From contig NZ_JAUSVS010000001.1 in NCBI RefSeq assembly GCF_030814835.1, positions 625,001 to 689,000 on the forward strand: a stretch of 64,000 nucleotides of DNA. Reading direction: 5' to 3'. Shown in pieces: positions 1 through 7,848 of this stretch (position 1 is its first letter; every line of letters starts with the position of its first letter). The stretch comes from Caulobacter ginsengisoli (lineage in GTDB: Bacteria > Pseudomonadota > Alphaproteobacteria > Caulobacterales > Caulobacteraceae). Under the pieces are notes generated by a model, which saw only the letters and a list, made by a program, of their open reading frames with translations, ran no database searches and had not been told where the DNA came from. Position numbers and translations under genes: made by a program.

Positions 1-625
1 CGGCTTCAAGGCCCCCAGCTTCTACGCCCTGGCCAACCCCCTGGTCGGCAACCCGGCCCTGCGGCCCGAGACCAGCCAGGGGATCGACCTGGCCCTGGCC
101 TGGCGGCTGCCCGGCGGCGGGCGGTTCGAGGCCGACGGCTTCTACAGCCGCTATCGCGACCTGATCGACTTCCTCCCGACGCCGTTCCCGCACCTGGAGA
201 ATGTGGCGGCGGTGGTGTCGCGCGGGGTCACCCTGACCGGCGAGACGCCGCTGGGCGAGACGCTGACCGTCAGGGGCCGGCTGGCCTACATCGAGACCTA
301 TGACCGCGGCACGGGCGCCCAGCTGCGCGGCCGGCCGCGCTGGCGGGGCGGAGCGGATCTGGACTGGCGGGTAGCGCCGAGCCTGACCGCCGGCCTGACG
401 CTGGACTATGTCGGCGAGCGGCTGGAGTCCTCGATCCCCACCGCCGACATCGAGCTGGATGGCTATGCGACCCTGGCCGCCCGGCTGACCTGGAAGCCCC
501 GGGACGATCTGGCCCTGACCGCCTCGGTGGAGAACCTGACCGACACGGACTACCAGACCGGCGCCGGCTTCAGCGGCCCCGGAACCACGGCCCGCCTCAC
601 GCTGCGGCGGACGTTCGGCGGCTGA
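1..625 (+). CDS. TonB-dependent receptor, C-terminal fragment
   Basis: This is the 3' end of an outer-membrane TonB-dependent receptor; the gene starts outside the window and the reading frame is open from base 2. The visible part is the end of the beta-barrel. It has the typical KAPSF...NP.L.PE pattern (bases 8-80), alternating amphipathic strands, the ENLTD..Y motif near the end (about 533-555) and a terminal aromatic-containing strand ending RRTFGG. Such receptors import siderophores, vitamin B12 or other large ligands using TonB energy. The ligand cannot be told because the plug domain is missing. The stop at 623-625 overlaps the convergent VTT gene by 29 bases. Confidence 0.85.
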   Translation, partial: GFKAPSFYALANPLVGNPALRPETSQGIDLALAWRLPGGGRFEADGFYSRYRDLIDFLPTPFPHLENVAAVVSRGVTLTGETPLGETLTVRGRLAYIETYDRGTGAQLRGRPRWRGGADLDWRVAPSLTAGLTLDYVGERLESSIPTADIELDGYATLAARLTWKPRDDLALTASVENLTDTDYQTGAGFSGPGTTARLTLRRTFGG

Positions 626-1241
626 GGCGGACGAGCAGCCAGGCCAGGGTCGGCAGGCCCGCCGCCGCCGCGAAGGCCAGCAGGAACGACCCCTGCGACA
701 GCGCCGCCGCGCCCACGCCGGCATAGACGGCGGCGACACCGGCATTGGCCAGGCTGGTGACCATCACGAACCGGCCCAGCGGGACGCCCGCCGCGCCGGC
801 GGCCAGGGTGGTGGCTTCGGCCAGCACCGGCACGGCGCGGGTCAGGGCCAGGGCCGGACCGTCGACCCGACCGGAGAGCCGCATGGCCTTGGCCAGTTCC
901 GCTTCGCCCAGCAGGCGGCGGGCGAGGGGCCGGCCCGCCTGCGCGCCCAGCCAGTAGCCCAGCAGGCAGCCCAGGGTCATGCCGAGCCAGATCAGCACGC
1001 CGCCGAGCACCCAGCCGAACAGGGCCCCGGCCGCCACGCTGACCAGGCTGGAGGGCGTGGGCAGGATGACGTCCAGGGCCAGCAGGACCACGATCAGCAG
1101 GGCGATCAGCGGCCCGTGGGCCGCCGGGCTGGCGAACACCTCGCCGACCATGCGGGTGATGGTGGCGTCGAACAGCATCCAGGGGACCAGGATGAAGGCC
1201 AGCAGCAGGACGATCGCGATAGTCCAGCGAACGGCCGTCAT
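597..1241 (-). CDS. VTT/DedA-family (SNARE-associated) inner-membrane protein
   Basis: A 214-residue polytopic membrane protein of the VTT (DedA/TVP38/TMEM64) type. It has an N-terminal membrane segment and a second with a helix-breaking patch around DVILPTPSSLVSVAAG, followed by GAxxGxxLG-like glycine-rich segments. A conserved RAVPVLAEATTLAAG stretch is the family's re-entrant-loop arginine/proline region. Family members are linked to lipid scrambling or undecaprenyl-phosphate transport. The ATG at 1241 overlaps the stop of the upstream ferritin-like gene (ATGA), so the two are translationally coupled. That makes it the third gene of the VioB-like operon; its role there is unknown. Confidence 0.8.
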   Translation of the reverse strand: MTAVRWTIAIVLLLAFILVPWMLFDATITRMVGEVFASPAAHGPLIALLIVVLLALDVILPTPSSLVSVAAGALFGWVLGGVLIWLGMTLGCLLGYWLGAQAGRPLARRLLGEAELAKAMRLSGRVDGPALALTRAVPVLAEATTLAAGAAGVPLGRFVMVTSLANAGVAAVYAGVGAAALSQGSFLLAFAAAAGLPTLAWLLVRLSRRTSAAA

Positions 1242-2284
1242 TGCGGACCCACATAGAGATAACGCGGCCCGGCGTACTGTCCGGCATTCGGGCCCTTGGT
1301 CAGCTGTTGTTGCAGCAGCTCCTCGGCGGCGTTCTTGAACTCGAACATCACCGCCGTGGCGTCGAACAGCCGGTGCGGCTGGCCGTTGAAGGTCAGATGC
1401 AGGGCGTTGAGCAGCTTGCCGTAGATGATGTCGCATTCGTCGGCCAGCCGCTGGGCCCGCCAGTCGCCGGAGAAGTCGACGAGCTGGGGATTGTCGACCA
1501 TCGGGGTCACGTCGGCCTTGTCGTCGACGGTGATCGGCTGGTTGGGATCGAAGGCGTAGCCCGGCGGGTGCGGGTCGGGGACGATGGTCATCCCCTTGGC
1601 CAGCTCCTCGAAGCGGTAATAGTGGGCCAGCTCATGGCTCATATCGAGCGGCGAGGCGGGCGTGCCCTCGCCCTGGCGCACGATGACCTGGATGGCGGCG
1701 AGCGCGGTGTCGACATCGATGACCTCGATGGCGCCGGGCATGTCGGTGACCTGGCGGGCGCGGTCGCCGGTGAAGATGGCCGGCCCCAGCCGTTTGATCT
1801 CGGCCGCCACGGCTCCGTAGAACTGGCCGATGGTCTGGTATTTCGGGGCGACGGCCGCCAGGGCCATGGGCTTGACCGGAATAGTGATCGGCTGCTCGGG
1901 CTCTTCGATGTTCATGAAGACGTCCTGCACCGTTCCTTGCGAGTAGCGGACGATGCCGACCTCCAGCCCCTTGGGTCCGTCCTCGTAGCCGATGCCCATG
2001 GGCAGCGGCCCCGGATAGCTCGGGATGAAGCCCTTGGCGTTGATGGCCGGGGCGCCGCCGATGGCGTTGAGGATGTTCGACGCCAGCAGCATGTGCAGCA
2101 TCTCCTGCATCACCACGCTGCGGATGATGGCCCGGGCCTGGGCCACGCCCGGGGTGGCCGCCGCCAGGGTGTAGAAGGCGGTCAGATACGGCGGGATGGT
2201 GGCGTGTTCGAGCTGGACGGCGTTCTGCAGGGCCGTCTGGAGACCGTCGAGACCGGAGACCGGCGCCGCGCGCAGGTAGAGCAT
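1238..2284 (-). CDS. Ferritin-like protein, VioB C-terminal-half type
   Basis: A 348-residue protein with the ferritin-like domain found in the C-terminal half of VioB/RebD (iminophenylpyruvate dimer synthase-type domain). Helix pairs carry candidate metal ligands: E26 in LEHATIPPY, E61 and H64 in QEMLHMLLASN, and E218/H221 in SHELAHYYRFEEL just after a QGEG turn. This is a full ExxH four-helix pattern, so a metal site is plausible. The start has GGAG 7 bases upstream and lies 12 bases after the stop of the preceding gene, which resembles the VioB N-terminal half. With 628 + 348 residues the pair is about the length of one VioB (about 1000 residues). No signal peptide is visible. No tryptophan oxidase (VioA/RebO) or other pigment gene lies nearby, so the substrate is unknown. 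Confidence 0.8.
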   Translation of the reverse strand: MLYLRAAPVSGLDGLQTALQNAVQLEHATIPPYLTAFYTLAAATPGVAQARAIIRSVVMQEMLHMLLASNILNAIGGAPAINAKGFIPSYPGPLPMGIGYEDGPKGLEVGIVRYSQGTVQDVFMNIEEPEQPITIPVKPMALAAVAPKYQTIGQFYGAVAAEIKRLGPAIFTGDRARQVTDMPGAIEVIDVDTALAAIQVIVRQGEGTPASPLDMSHELAHYYRFEELAKGMTIVPDPHPPGYAFDPNQPITVDDKADVTPMVDNPQLVDFSGDWRAQRLADECDIIYGKLLNALHLTFNGQPHRLFDATAVMFEFKNAAEELLQQQLTKGPNAGQYAGPRYLYVGPQ

Positions 2285-2296
2285 GGGTGTCTCCGA

Positions 2297-4183
2297 TCAG
2301 GGTTTCTTGGCGGGTTTGGCCGGGGCGCGGTTGATCCGCCCCAGCGCCGTGGTCTTGCCGCCCAGGCCGGGATCGAAGCCGTCCTGGGAGGGCGGCCCGG
2401 CTTCGGCGGCGGCCATGGCCTTGGGCGCGAAGGGCTTGACCGGCGGGCCCCGCACATTCTCGCCGGCCATGACCCGGTCCAGGAATTTGAGCAGCAGGGC
2501 CCGCTTGCCGTCCGACAGGTCGCGCACGACCGGCATGTGGTTGGGGTGCTCCAGCGGCAGCAGCAGAGCGTCGTGGATCCGCTTGGCGTAGCCGGCGACG
2601 GCGTCGTAGTCGCCCAGGTTGACCACCGGATGCAGCGGCGGCTTGGCGGCGAACGGCACATAGCGGTCGGGGCCGTGCGGGCGGGGATAGAGGTTGGCGT
2701 ACTGCATGAAGATCGGCAGCACGTCGGGCCACAGCGGCTTGTCCACCGGCTTGACCGCGTTGAACAGCAGGATGGAGATGAAACAGCTGGCGTCGAAGTC
2801 GGTCCCGGCCGAGGCCGCGCCCTTCACCCGGACCTCGAGCGCGTAGAGCTGGCCGTCGATATAGCCGCGGGGGTTGTTCGGGTCGGTGGCGGCGATGACG
2901 ATATCGGCCCAGCCGTCCTTGTCGGTCGGCTTGGCGGCCTTGGGCTTGACGGCCTTGAGGGGGACGGCGACGTCGGGCGTTCCGGGCCCGCCGCCGATGC
3001 CGTTGCCGGTGACCGCGGTGACGATGGTCTGGCCGGCGATCGGGGCGCCAAAGCGGCTGACCTGGATCCGGGCGGTCTGGCTGACCGTCGGCTCCATGCG
3101 CAGCACGAAGTCGTCGGGCCGGCAGAACAAGCCATCGGCGGGTTCGACCGCCAGCGGTGACAGGCCGGCGAAACTGGCCCCGGCCGCGATGGGGCCCGCG
3201 ACGATGGCCAGGGGCGCGCCCTCCACGGCCGCCAGTTCGGCGACGCCGAGGCGGCGGTCGGGCGGGAAGGCCTGGATGGCCGCGGTGGCCTCATAGAAGC
3301 CGGCCGCCGTGTAGGGGGCCAGAGCGCCCAGGTCGATAGCCGCCCCGCCGGCGCCGGACGCCACCAGGCGCAGATCGCCGGTGTTGGCCAGCGGGCCGCC
3401 GGAGATCGTCGTCTGGATCGCCCCGCCGAAATCCACCCAGACCTTGCCGCCCTTGCGGTCCAGCCAGGCGATGACGTTGTCGAAGGTCTGGCCGGTCGGC
3501 CCCAGATGCCGGCCGGTGACGAAGTGATCCGGCTCGCCCGCCAGTGATGGCCCGATGGTCCCCACCAGCCGGCCGTAGCCCCGCCGCGCGCCGACCATGG
3601 CATAGCCGTCGACCATGAACTTGACCGAGAGCCGGTCGGGCAGGCTGGCCGCCCTCAGGTCCTTGAGCGCCTGGGAGCCGGAGATGTCGCCCCAGATCAC
3701 ATGGGTCAGCACCGACTGGTAGGTGCAGGAGGCCCCGACATCGCCGCCGGACTTCTGGGCCCGGCCCCAGATGTCCCAAATGCCGGTGGGCTCGAAGTCG
3801 CCCTGCATCAGCACCGCGCCCTGGCCGTCGCAAATGCGCATCTTCAGGCCATAGATGGTTGAGACCAGCTGCTGCTCGGAATCCAGGTCGACCAGCTTGG
3901 CGCTGACCCGGTCGCCGGCGTCGCGCAGGTCCATGCCGACGACCGGGTCGGGCTTGCCGGAGGTATCCGACGAGGCGCAGCCGGTGATCCTGCAGTTGGA
4001 AAGCCGCCAGGCCCCCGTGCCCTCAGGCTGCCACCAGCCGTTGGTGGTTCCTGGCCCCGGCAGCTGGTCGTTCGGCCGCTTGAACCTGGCGTTGTTGAAA
4101 TGCAGCGGATCGTTGTTGACCGTCGAGACGTCGGCCCGGAAGTCGCCGGCGAAATGCAGTCGCACAGGATTGAGATAGGACAC
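2297..4183 (-). CDS. VioB N-terminal-half-like protein
   Basis: A 628-residue protein starting with GTG at 4183, with an AAGGGGG ribosome site upstream. The N-terminus (MSYLNPVRLHFAGDFRAD, then NNDP) has the same layout as the VioB start as I recall it (a short strand, RIHFRG, then NRDP). Near the C-terminus, about residues 560-605, MPVVRDLS..KRALLLKFLD followed by a short linker resembles the region that joins the two halves of VioB. The middle is beta-rich with a WGDI/HVIWGD patch. The protein ends where VioB's ferritin-like half would begin, and that half is the next gene. I infer a split VioB-like enzyme made of two subunits. The reaction cannot be read from sequence; VioB-type proteins couple two oxidised amino-acid imines. 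No signal peptide is seen. Confidence 0.65.
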   Translation of the reverse strand: MSYLNPVRLHFAGDFRADVSTVNNDPLHFNNARFKRPNDQLPGPGTTNGWWQPEGTGAWRLSNCRITGCASSDTSGKPDPVVGMDLRDAGDRVSAKLVDLDSEQQLVSTIYGLKMRICDGQGAVLMQGDFEPTGIWDIWGRAQKSGGDVGASCTYQSVLTHVIWGDISGSQALKDLRAASLPDRLSVKFMVDGYAMVGARRGYGRLVGTIGPSLAGEPDHFVTGRHLGPTGQTFDNVIAWLDRKGGKVWVDFGGAIQTTISGGPLANTGDLRLVASGAGGAAIDLGALAPYTAAGFYEATAAIQAFPPDRRLGVAELAAVEGAPLAIVAGPIAAGASFAGLSPLAVEPADGLFCRPDDFVLRMEPTVSQTARIQVSRFGAPIAGQTIVTAVTGNGIGGGPGTPDVAVPLKAVKPKAAKPTDKDGWADIVIAATDPNNPRGYIDGQLYALEVRVKGAASAGTDFDASCFISILLFNAVKPVDKPLWPDVLPIFMQYANLYPRPHGPDRYVPFAAKPPLHPVVNLGDYDAVAGYAKRIHDALLLPLEHPNHMPVVRDLSDGKRALLLKFLDRVMAGENVRGPPVKPFAPKAMAAAEAGPPSQDGFDPGLGGKTTALGRINRAPAKPAKKP

Positions 4184-4350
4184 GGTTCGCCCCCTTGGGC
4201 CGGCCTGGCCGTTGCGGAGAGCATTTCACCGAGCCAGGCCGGCGGCAATCTGTGATTGTATCTATTGATGAAATAAACGACAGGCCGCCGCCTGGAATTT
4301 CATTCGCCCGGACGCTTCGCGCGTCGCCTTATCCGGCGTAAACATCGGTC
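4184..4350. promoter_or_regulatory. Divergent promoter region between the VioB-like operon and thiG
   Basis: A 167-base gap between genes transcribed away from each other, so it must hold both promoters. It is locally AT-rich around 4250-4290. I looked for a thiamine pyrophosphate riboswitch before thiG and saw no CTGAGA-type or matching 3' element. No clear operator palindrome is visible. Confidence 0.4.
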
Positions 4351-5154
4351 ATGAACGCGCCCCTCTCCGCTCAAAGCGTCACCCCCGAAGACAGCTGGAC
4401 CGTCGCCGGCCGCACCTTCACCTCGCGGCTGATCGTCGGCACCGGCAAATACAAGGACTACGCCACCAACGCCGCCGCCGCCGAGGCGGCCGGGGCCGAG
4501 ATCGTCACCGTGGCGGTGCGGCGGGTGAACATCTCCGATCCCAGCCAGCCGCTGCTGATGGACTATGTGAAGCCCGACCGCTTCACCTACCTGCCCAACA
4601 CCGCCGGCTGCTTCACGGGCGAGGAGGCGGTGCGGACGCTTCGTTTGGCCCGCGAGGCCGGCGGCTGGGACCTGGTCAAGCTGGAGGTGCTGAGCGATCC
4701 CAAGACCCTCTATCCCGACATGGAGGAGACCCTGCGGGCGCTGAAGCTGCTGGTCGCCGAGGGGTTTGCGGTGATGGTCTATTGCTCGGACGACCCGGTC
4801 TACGCCCGCAAGCTGGAGGAGGCCGGGGCCGCGGCCATCATGCCGCTCGGCGCCCCGATCGGCTCGGGCCTGGGCATCCAGAACCGGGTCAATATCCGGC
4901 TGATCGTCGAGGCGGCCAAGGTGCCGGTGCTGGTCGACGCCGGGGTGGGCACCGCCTCGGACGCCACGGTGGGCATGGAGCTGGGCTGCGACGGCATCCT
5001 GATGAACACCGCCATCTCCGAGGCCAAGGACCCGGTCCGCATGGCCCGGGCGATGAAGCACGCCGTCATCGCCGGCCGGGAAGCCTATCTGGCCGGCCGT
5101 ATGGCGCGGCGGCTCTACGCCGATCCATCTTCACCCCTGGCGGGATTGATCTAA
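4351..5154 (+). CDS. thiG: Thiazole synthase ThiG
   Basis: A 267-residue TIM-barrel enzyme that makes the thiazole phosphate of thiamine from 1-deoxy-D-xylulose 5-phosphate, ThiS-thiocarboxylate sulfur and dehydroglycine. The Schiff-base lysine is K110 in DLVKLEVL. The phosphate-binding loops [12 protein letters not shown] and [11 protein letters not shown] are intact, and the full family length is present. ThiG normally needs ThiS, which is often fused or adjacent; neither thiS nor any other thi gene is next to it here, so they must be elsewhere. The ATG at 4351 is used because the coding pattern starts there, although no strong ribosome site precedes it. It is followed 49 bases later by an unrelated secreted TPR protein. 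Confidence 0.95.
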   Translation: MNAPLSAQSVTPEDSWTVAGRTFTSRLIVGTGKYKDYATNAAAAEAAGAEIVTVAVRRVNISDPSQPLLMDYVKPDRFTYLPNTAGCFTGEEAVRTLRLAREAGGWDLVKLEVLSDPKTLYPDMEETLRALKLLVAEGFAVMVYCSDDPVYARKLEEAGAAAIMPLGAPIGSGLGIQNRVNIRLIVEAAKVPVLVDAGVGTASDATVGMELGCDGILMNTAISEAKDPVRMARAMKHAVIAGREAYLAGRMARRLYADPSSPLAGLI

Positions 5155-5203
5155 GTCCAACCTTACAGCGTATAACCGGCAGGAAATCTCTGGGGAGTTT
5201 GCC

Positions 5204-6856
5204 GTGAACAAGACCGCTATCTGGTTGAGCCTCGCCGCCGCCCTGGCCGCGCCGGCCATGACCATCGCCGAACCCGACCTGCCTAATCCGCAGGTTCAGA
5301 TCTGTGGCGAGGCGCCCGCCAGCGGCGGCGGCGACGCCAACGCGCCGCCGATCATGGTCGCCGGCTTCGGCAGCACCGGCTATCACGCCGACACCGACAA
5401 CGCCCAGGCCCGGGCCTGGTTCGAGCAGGGCGTGCGGCTGTTCTGGGCCTTCGACGAGAGCGAGGCGATCCGCGCCTTCGTCTATGCCCAGAAGCTGGAC
5501 CCGAACTGCGCCATGTGCGCCTGGGGCGAGGCCTGGGCGCGCGGCCCGACCATCAACTATCCGGTCAGCGAGCCGGACCGCGTCCTGGCCCTGGCCGCCG
5601 CCGACAGAGCGGTGAAGCTGTCGGGCAAGCTGAACGAGCGCGACAAGGGCCTGATCGCGGCCATGCGGGCCCGCTACCTGCCGGGTTCCACCAAGGCCAG
5701 CAACGCCGCCTTCGCCATCGCCATGCTGTCGCTGGCCGACCGATTCCCGGAGGACAATGACGTCCTGCTGCTGGCCTCCGACGCCCAGCTGATCAACACC
5801 TCCACCGACGTGCTGAACAATCCGCGCCTGATGAACATGCTGGAGACGGTGCTGGCGCGTGACCCCAACCAGAGCTTCGCCATCCACCTCTATATCCACG
5901 CCACCGAGTGGGCGAACGATCCGGGCAAGGCCGAGTTCTACGCCAACAAACTGGCGGCCCTGACGCCGGGGGCCAGCCATCTGATCCATATGCCCAGCCA
6001 CACCTTTTACAATATCGGCCGCTACGAGGACGCGGCGATCGCCAACTACGAGGCGGTCAAGGCCGACATCCGCTACGCCGAACTGGGCAAGCCGCCGGGC
6101 GGGGCGACCCGCAGCCCGCTGCATCGCCACAACATCCAGTTCGGCCTGGGCGGGGCGCTGATGTCCGGTGACGCGCCCCGGGGCCTCTACCTGGCTGACC
6201 ACATGATGACCGCCTATGACGACACCAGCGCCGGCTGGAGCGGCTTTTCCCGCGCCCATGCCTGGTACGCCTACGGCCAGCTGGCCGATCCCGACAAGGT
6301 GCTGGCCATGCCCGCGCCCATCCCCAAGGCGGCCTATCTGCGCGTCGCCTGGCGCTATGCCCGGGGCGAAGCGATGTTCCGCAAGCGCGACGTGGCCGGA
6401 CTGAAGGCCGAGCTGGCCGCCCTGCGCCGCGAGCAGTCGGCGGTCTCGCCGCCCAAGAGCGCCGACTTCGCCAAGACCTACAAGGCGCTGGTCCTGATCC
6501 CCGGCCTGGTGCTGGAGGGCCGGCTGGCCGTGCTGGAGAACCGCCCCGCCGCCGCCGTCAACGCGTTCGGCAAGGCCGCCAAGCTGCAGGACGGCGCCTG
6601 GATGGGCCAGGACCCGCCGCTGTGGTGGTATCCGGTCCGCCGCAGCCTGGCCGCCGCCTACCTGCGCCAGGGCGACCTGACCCGGGCCCGCGCCGCCGCC
6701 GAGGCGTCCCTGAAGCTGCGGCCCAAGGATCCGACCTCGCTGTTCGTGCTGTCAGAGATCGAGACCAAGGCCGGCAACGCCGACACGGCCGCCAAGGATC
6801 TGGCGGCGGCCAGGGCCGGCTGGGTCGGCGGGGCTTTCAGTCTGGACGCGGCCTAG
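5204..6856 (+). CDS. Secreted tetratricopeptide-repeat protein, function unknown
   Basis: A 550-residue exported protein. The start is GTG at 5204 with GGGGAG 8 bases upstream. It begins with a signal peptide (charged MNKT, a hydrophobic stretch, then an A-rich cleavage region near residue 22). The body is alpha-helical TPR repeats: a first unit around ARAWFEQGVRLFWAFDESEA (residues about 68-90) and C-terminal units around residues 440-540. A CAMC pair (about residues 103-106) and a HIHATEW-type histidine patch (about 227-233) are conserved-looking positions. Such proteins are widespread in Caulobacterales and xanthomonads but uncharacterised. The stop shares a CTAG with the stop of the convergent small membrane protein. 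Confidence 0.75.
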   Translation: MNKTAIWLSLAAALAAPAMTIAEPDLPNPQVQICGEAPASGGGDANAPPIMVAGFGSTGYHADTDNAQARAWFEQGVRLFWAFDESEAIRAFVYAQKLDPNCAMCAWGEAWARGPTINYPVSEPDRVLALAAADRAVKLSGKLNERDKGLIAAMRARYLPGSTKASNAAFAIAMLSLADRFPEDNDVLLLASDAQLINTSTDVLNNPRLMNMLETVLARDPNQSFAIHLYIHATEWANDPGKAEFYANKLAALTPGASHLIHMPSHTFYNIGRYEDAAIANYEAVKADIRYAELGKPPGGATRSPLHRHNIQFGLGGALMSGDAPRGLYLADHMMTAYDDTSAGWSGFSRAHAWYAYGQLADPDKVLAMPAPIPKAAYLRVAWRYARGEAMFRKRDVAGLKAELAALRREQSAVSPPKSADFAKTYKALVLIPGLVLEGRLAVLENRPAAAVNAFGKAAKLQDGAWMGQDPPLWWYPVRRSLAAAYLRQGDLTRARAAAEASLKLRPKDPTSLFVLSEIETKAGNADTAAKDLAAARAGWVGGAFSLDAA

Positions 6857-7101
6857 CGGAAATAAGGAGGCGGCGGGCCGTACTGGGTTGAAGCGATCGC
6901 CAGCAGCGCTACGCCCAGCACGCTCATCAGGCCGACCAGGGACCAGAAGAGCCGTGGCTCGGCCGCGCGCGTGATCTCACGGCGCGCCCAGAATAGGCCG
7001 CCACGCCGCAGGGTGAACCAGACAAGGCAGAGGCAGGCGACGCCGGCCAACCCCGCGCCATAGCCCACCAGCGGCGGGCCGATGGGCCCAAACCGGTTCA
7101 A
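6853..7101 (-). CDS. Small two-helix membrane protein
   Basis: An 82-residue protein with two predicted membrane helices (about residues 13-30 and 51-70) separated by a basic loop (RRGGLFWARREI). The C-terminus is proline-rich (YGPPPPYFR). I do not recognise the family. Support for it being real: its ATG overlaps the stop of the upstream dsbA-like gene (ATGA, 7098-7101), and its stop interlocks with the convergent TPR gene at the CTAG 6853-6856. It sits at the end of the M48 protease - DsbA operon, so a role in envelope protein folding is possible but only by position. Confidence 0.6.
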   Translation of the reverse strand: MNRFGPIGPPLVGYGAGLAGVACLCLVWFTLRRGGLFWARREITRAAEPRLFWSLVGLMSVLGVALLAIASTQYGPPPPYFR

Positions 7102-7835
7102 GAGGCTTTCAGCGCCTTCTCGATCGCGGCGGCGAGGCGGGTCATGTCCTCGCCCTCGACGATCTGGTCGCCGACGATGAAGTGGGGGGTGCCGCTGGCG
7201 CCGACCTTCTTGGCCAGGGCGCGGACGTCCAGAAGCTGAGCGTCGGCGGCCTTCTGGAAGGCCGGGTCGAGCATGATCTTGGGATCGACGCCGCGCGCCT
7301 TGAGGATGGCGTCAACGATCTCCGGATCGAGCGCATCGGCGGCCATGAAGTCGTGATAGACGCCGACATAGTCGCCGCCGGCCTTCCTGGCGGCCAGGGC
7401 GGCGCGGGCGGCGTAGAGCGAGTCCGGCCCGAAGATCACGAACTCCTTGAACACGAAGCGGATTTCCGGGTGCTGCTCGATCAGGGCCAGCACCTTGGGC
7501 GCGGCGTTGATGCAGTGGCCGCAGCGGTAGTCGTAGAACTCGGTGACCGTCACCCTGCCGTTGGGATTGGCCACGAAGTCGCGCGGGTCCCGCTCGAGCT
7601 GGCGGCGGATCTCCGGGTCGCCCAGAGCCCGGATCGCCTGCTTGTTCTGCTCGGCCAGCTCCTTGGCCTCGAGCGCCGCCATGGCCTCGCGGATGACCTC
7701 CGGGTGCTCGAGCAGATAGGCGTGCACCTTGTTGTCGAAGGCGGCGTCGGCCGGCGACTTGCCGCAGCCGCTCAGTGCCAGAGACGCTGCGAGGCCGACC
7801 GCGGCGAGGGCGGTCGGCCGGAGAAAGGCGGTCAT
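7098..7835 (-). CDS. DsbA-family thiol:disulfide oxidoreductase, lipoprotein
   Basis: A 245-residue periplasmic thioredoxin-fold protein. The signal peptide ends in a lipobox (LSGC, Cys24), so it is probably lipid-anchored. The active site is C105-G-H-C108 within FYDYRCGHC, and the cis-proline loop GTPHF is present near residue 210. An N-terminal helical extension (residues 30-90, E/K/A-rich) precedes the thioredoxin fold, as in the DsbA/ScsC-like group common in alphaproteobacteria. The start at 7835 is supported by GGGAG upstream. It lies 13 bases after the M48 protease gene. The pair is a common arrangement and suggests a joint role in folding or clearing outer-membrane proteins with disulfides. 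Confidence 0.88.
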   Translation of the reverse strand: MTAFLRPTALAAVGLAASLALSGCGKSPADAAFDNKVHAYLLEHPEVIREAMAALEAKELAEQNKQAIRALGDPEIRRQLERDPRDFVANPNGRVTVTEFYDYRCGHCINAAPKVLALIEQHPEIRFVFKEFVIFGPDSLYAARAALAARKAGGDYVGVYHDFMAADALDPEIVDAILKARGVDPKIMLDPAFQKAADAQLLDVRALAKKVGASGTPHFIVGDQIVEGEDMTRLAAAIEKALKAS

Positions 7836-7848
7836 GGAAGCTCCCGGG

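Noticed and set aside
1241..3160. 639-codon open frame on the plus strand across the VioB-like genes
   Set aside because: It is antisense to two genes with clear domains; the translation is G/R/V/L-rich low-complexity shadow sequence typical of high-GC DNA.
1238..4183. A violacein or indolocarbazole biosynthetic cluster
   Set aside because: Only VioB-like halves are present; the oxidase and tailoring enzymes that define these pathways are absent from the window.
4184..4350. TPP riboswitch before thiG
   Set aside because: The conserved riboswitch core sequences are not present in the 167-base gap.
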